In this document: positions 23,608 to 26,448 of the stretch, one piece after another
Position numbering within the stretch: position 1 is the first letter of the stretch
How the letters are laid out: every line of letters starts with the position of its first letter
The notes under the pieces: generated by a model
Told to the model about the DNA's origin: nothing
Seen by the model: only the letters and a program-made list of their open reading frames with translations
The model's database searches: none
Origin: a virus
Reading direction: 5' to 3' (one strand)
Length of the DNA: 26,448 nt
IMG/VR virus record: IMGVR_UViG_3300005264_000081
Location: 1-26,448 of that record
Position numbers and translations under genes: made by a program

Positions 23608-24261
23608 ATGAAAAAGAATTTTAAAGAGTATTATGAGCAATTGAATGAGGGTGATTTGAATGAAACTAAAAGTTATGATGATATAAAACATGAGCATATA
23701 AGAAATTATGCTAAAGATGTTGTTAATTCATCTGATGATAGATTTTATGCACAGGCGTTTAGTTCTGAGTTTTCGTTAAAAATTAAAAGTGACTATTCTT
23801 GGTCAGGTGTAACAATAGACAAACATGGAGCATTAGGTTGGTATAGAGGAAATAGTACAAATTCAAATGTAACGGGAAATAAAACAAAAGAAAGTATATT
23901 AAGTGATTTAAAAATACTACTCACTCTCTCTAAAAAGAAAAAAGTAAAAGAAAATTTACATAAAACAGACATTGAAGAATATGTTACTGATTGTATTAAA
24001 TGGGTTAAGAAAAATGTGATTGATGGAAAGAAATTAGTAAAAGAAAAGAATAAACAAGGCAAAAATTTTGTGAAAGTGTGGAAAAAAGCAGATTTAGAAT
24101 TAGATAAAGTATATGATTTCTTAGGTGAAAACAAAAGAGAGATTGATGATTTATTAAATATGGCTGTTCATGATGTTGGTTCCTTAAGGTCATCAATAAT
24201 ATCTTTACAAAATAGTTTAATTAGATTTAAAAATGAGTTATTAAAACAAGTAATACATTAA
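23608..24261 (+). CDS. Protein with capsid-targeting-like leader (type A, 217 aa)
   Basis: MKKNFKEYYEQLNEGDLNET has L-N-E before G and L-N-E before T. It is the longest intact leader-bearing protein here. The front half has DDIKHEHIRNYAKDVVNSSD and a beta segment (EFSLKIKSDYSWSGVTIDKH, GALGWYRGN). The second half is strongly helical and Lys-rich, with a coiled-coil-like stretch (DIEEYVTDCIKWVKKNVIDG, LDKVYDFLGENKREIDDLLN). No enzyme motif is recognised. The basic character would suit packing with DNA in the head. Its ribosome binding site is AGAGGGATATAATAAA; sheath 3 follows after 13 bases. Confidence 0.75.
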   Translation: MKKNFKEYYEQLNEGDLNETKSYDDIKHEHIRNYAKDVVNSSDDRFYAQAFSSEFSLKIKSDYSWSGVTIDKHGALGWYRGNSTNSNVTGNKTKESILSDLKILLTLSKKKKVKENLHKTDIEEYVTDCIKWVKKNVIDGKKLVKEKNKQGKNFVKVWKKADLELDKVYDFLGENKREIDDLLNMAVHDVGSLRSSIISLQNSLIRFKNELLKQVIH

Positions 24262-24274
24262 AGGAATTATGTAA

Positions 24275-25840
24275 TTGTCAGTTATAATCAATGAATATAT
24301 AAGAAACATAAAATCAATAGAAGATACAGAATTCGACTTATATTGTGGATTTATTTTAAATTCTGAAACTGGTTATTGTAATTATCCATTAAATGATTTA
24401 TCTACATTGGGTGATCCAGCATTAGATAATTATCAAAAATGGTATGTTGCATATGACTTTTTAAAATATTCTCAAAATTTAAAGATTATAAGACCTATAA
24501 ACATAGCAAATATCGAGAATTGTAGTCTAACCTATGATAATACTAGCCTTGCCATTAGAAGTGGAATTAAACAGTGTTTTAACCCAGTTATAGCAAAGAC
24601 TACGCTTGATACTCTAACAGTTACAGAGAAAATCAAAGTAATTGCTAGAGATGTTAGAAGTTTTGATGAAGATTATAATATAGCAGTTAGTATTTGTTCA
24701 AGTTCTGCTAATTATAATAAGTCAATATTCACAGATGTTGATTTATCAATATTTGGAAAATCATTAATTGATTATGATGGTAATTTGAAAACTTACTTAG
24801 ATTTAACAGATGGAACTCCAGATTTTGATAATAATGAATTTGTTATAATAGTAATTGAAATAGTTAATGGTTTATATGAATTAAATGAAAGTGCTACTTT
24901 ATCATATACTGATGAAAATAAAGATTTAGAATTAATATATGTTAAAACTGGTGATTCATTAACTAAAGTTGAAACATTTGAAAGTGAATTAGATGATAAT
25001 ATTTTTGTTGATACTGTTGGAAGTTCTGATTTCACATTAGTACAAGCAGATTATGAAAGTGCAATAAATATTTTAGAAAATGATGATACAGTAATAAGTA
25101 TATTATCATTTGATTTTGAAGATAGTTTAAATTTAGTTGGTAGCATATCTAATAAAGCAATTTTTGTAAGTCCAACTGATGTTAGTAGGTATATTCAAGA
25201 AACAGATATTGGTGGAAAACTACTAGAAGATTTTAAAGTAAATAGCTCATATTATACTACTCATAAAGATGGTACTGTAATAATTGCTAATATGTATAGA
25301 GATTGGGATAAATATAATTATAGATATTCTTGGTTTCCTATGAATGGAATTTATGCTGGTTTATATTTCGCTAAAGAATTAAAGTTACCAATTGATTTAG
25401 ATGATTATGTTACACAGTCAAAATTATTATTTAAACCAACAGAAGCACAAAGAAAAAGTTTAATTAGTAATAATATAAATACAGTTATAAATAGAAATGG
25501 TAAAAATCTAGTATATGGCAATAAAATTTTTCATAGTAAGCTAGTTATAAAAGATGTATATAATCATTTTATAGTTGAAGAATTAAAACATAGATTTTTA
25601 GAAATTAAAAATAACTATTTAACTATCAATAGTAGGGAAATAAATATTGTTAGAGAAATGGTTTACAATGATATAGAATTAGTATTAAAAAGATATTATG
25701 GTAGTATTAGTAATTATGGATTGAATTATGTTACTAATGGTGGTATAATAAATTTTTATATAACAGTATTTCTACAAAATGCAGTTGATAACTTTGTTGT
25801 TGATGTAGATTTTAATTTAATATATGATAAAAGAAAATGA
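24275..25840 (+). CDS. 18: Tail sheath paralogue 3 (gp18-like), short form
   Basis: This uninterrupted sheath protein of 521 residues is shorter than paralogues 1 and 2 (about 894 and 847 if joined) because it lacks most inserted modules. Shared features are an N-terminal NSETGYCNYPLNDLSTLGDP segment, NLKIIRPINIANIENC, a linker module (YLDLTDGTPDFDNNEFVIIV) also present in both others, SYYTTHKDGTVIIANMYRDW, RYSWFPMNGIYAG, NRNGKNLVYGN and a closing beta domain. The start codon is TTG at 24275 with an AAGGA ribosome binding site nine bases upstream; the ATG at 24269 is followed at once by TAA. The TGA stop overlaps the next ATG. It is possibly a minor or specialised sheath. Confidence 0.8.
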   Translation: MSVIINEYIRNIKSIEDTEFDLYCGFILNSETGYCNYPLNDLSTLGDPALDNYQKWYVAYDFLKYSQNLKIIRPINIANIENCSLTYDNTSLAIRSGIKQCFNPVIAKTTLDTLTVTEKIKVIARDVRSFDEDYNIAVSICSSSANYNKSIFTDVDLSIFGKSLIDYDGNLKTYLDLTDGTPDFDNNEFVIIVIEIVNGLYELNESATLSYTDENKDLELIYVKTGDSLTKVETFESELDDNIFVDTVGSSDFTLVQADYESAINILENDDTVISILSFDFEDSLNLVGSISNKAIFVSPTDVSRYIQETDIGGKLLEDFKVNSSYYTTHKDGTVIIANMYRDWDKYNYRYSWFPMNGIYAGLYFAKELKLPIDLDDYVTQSKLLFKPTEAQRKSLISNNINTVINRNGKNLVYGNKIFHSKLVIKDVYNHFIVEELKHRFLEIKNNYLTINSREINIVREMVYNDIELVLKRYYGSISNYGLNYVTNGGIINFYITVFLQNAVDNFVVDVDFNLIYDKRK

Positions 25841-26133
25841 GAAAAAATGAATTTTTAGAGTATTATGATCAAATAAATGAGAGTGAAGAAGGATTAAATG
25901 AAAAAATAATGAGTGAAGAAGAAGCTAAAGTAATAGAAACTTTTTTGAAAGGATCTAATATTAAAACATTTGATGTAAGAATATTAGATATTGCTGGTAA
26001 ATATTGGAGTTTAATAATGAACAAAATGAAAGATTATTATGATAGTGATGTAACTAAATTATTAAAAAATGGATTAAGTAGAATATCTAATGAAAAAGGT
26101 GAAATAATATTTACTTTTAAATTAAAACAATAA
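25837..26133 (+). CDS. Protein with divergent capsid-targeting-like leader (98 aa)
   Basis: MRKNEFLEYYDQINESEEGL keeps the pattern of the type A leader (K-N-x-x-x-E-Y-Y-x-Q) with substitutions, followed by I-N-E before S and L-N-E before K. The remaining ~77 residues include a helix (SEEEAKVIETFLKGSNIKTF), a strand-helix with YWSLIMNKMKDYYD, and an end (NEKGEIIFTFKLKQ). It is not recognised. The start overlaps the sheath 3 stop by four bases, so it is translationally coupled to the sheath gene. Confidence 0.7.
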   Translation: MRKNEFLEYYDQINESEEGLNEKIMSEEEAKVIETFLKGSNIKTFDVRILDIAGKYWSLIMNKMKDYYDSDVTKLLKNGLSRISNEKGEIIFTFKLKQ

Positions 26134-26149
26134 ATAAAAGGAATATAAT

Positions 26150-26448
26150 ATGATAACATTTGATTTACTATATAATAGACACTTCTTAGAGGAAGATGAA
26201 AATTCAAGTGCTAATTTATCTCAAGACTTATCTACATTTAAACAAGCTGTTGGTATGGGTGGGGATAGAGGTAATAGTATTAATAAGAATTTGAAATTAC
26301 ATATCATATGTTCAAGTTGTGGACAATTAGTATATAAAAGTAGAGGCAGGTATCCACATAAATGCCCAAATTGCAAATATGATATTAGGAAAGAACAACC
26401 AGAAGTTAACGAATCAGAAGATAAAGAAACTTATGAACAATTCTTTAA
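26150..26448 (+). CDS. Small zinc-ribbon protein, cut by window end
   Basis: The frame runs from ATG at 26150 (ribosome binding site AAAGGAATATAAT) to the window end without a stop, giving 99 residues. The middle holds a CSSCGQLVYKSRGRYPHKCP segment continuing N-C, that is C-x2-C then C-x2-C, a classic zinc ribbon. The start MITFDLLYNRHFLEEDENSS differs from the leaders above. It does have a hydrophobic front followed by L-E-E before D, which could be a divergent, Alt-like capsid-targeting leader, but that is speculative. Zinc ribbons commonly contact nucleic acid or proteins. Confidence 0.7.
   Translation, partial: MITFDLLYNRHFLEEDENSSANLSQDLSTFKQAVGMGGDRGNSINKNLKLHIICSSCGQLVYKSRGRYPHKCPNCKYDIRKEQPEVNESEDKETYEQFF

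Noticed and set aside
23793-24134. Minus-strand ORF of 113 aa rich in Phe and Ser
   Set aside because: It is the antisense shadow of the Lys-rich 217-aa leader gene; Lys codons read backwards give Phe.
3077-26133. Leaders as Sec/Tat signal peptides
   Set aside because: The leaders are charged and aromatic (K, E, Y, F) with no hydrophobic core, unlike secretion signals.

Overview
The window is part of the virion-structure region of a very AT-rich, T4-like contractile-tailed phage (myovirus). Every gene I can support is on the + strand. The genes are tightly packed, many with an A-rich AAGGA/AAAGGA ribosome binding site or with start/stop overlap. TAA, TAG and TGA all act as stops, so the standard bacterial code applies. 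The host cannot be named from this sequence. The base composition only suggests a low-GC bacterium.

Layout. (1) 1-3000: the end of a gp4-like head-completion protein, a small unknown gene, a conserved packaging/head-region protein, and a gp20-like portal. (2) 3000-5720: two small leader-bearing genes separated by a large palindromic REPIN-like element, a UvsX recombinase, a tRNA with anticodon CAU, a short acidic protein and a clear hairpin terminator. (3) 5708-16870: a late-promoter motif and the baseplate genes: gp6-like wedge, a discoidin-like protein, a probable gp7-like wedge protein, an unassigned probable baseplate protein, a gp48/gp54-like tube initiator, a gp53-like wedge, a gp27-like hub and a stand-alone gp5-type OB-fold spike protein. 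(4) 17195-25840: three tail-sheath (gp18) paralogues in tandem. The first two are interrupted by frameshifts. (5) The window ends inside a small zinc-ribbon gene.

The most interesting signal is a family of about 12 to 13 small genes scattered between the structural genes. Their products share almost nothing except the N-terminus: either M-K-(K)-N-F-K-E-Y-Y-E or M-x-T-(I/V)-R-E-F, usually followed by a hydrophobic-x-E step before A, G, S or D. This closely resembles the capsid-targeting sequence of T4 internal proteins (IPI-III, Alt), which sends them into the prohead core and is removed by the gp21 prohead protease. I infer that this phage carries a large, modular set of proteins packaged in the capsid and probably injected with the DNA. 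T4 internal proteins include anti-restriction factors and an ADP-ribosyltransferase, so host takeover or counter-defence is a reasonable guess. One member is a hexapeptide beta-helix protein. DNA-level duplications of leader and ribosome-binding-site segments, including a copied gene-53 3' end, suggest the leaders spread by recombination.

Regulation: three sigma70-like promoters share a TTGAC(A/T)-N17-TATATT layout near 3013, 3453 and 5140. T4-late-type TATAAATA boxes, several of them doubled, precede genes at 237, 5750, 19921 and 23011. Four apparent one-base indels in homopolymers or short base runs, one in-frame TGA and one ATA start codon mean some 'broken' genes may be sequencing or assembly errors. 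Read-level checking would settle this.
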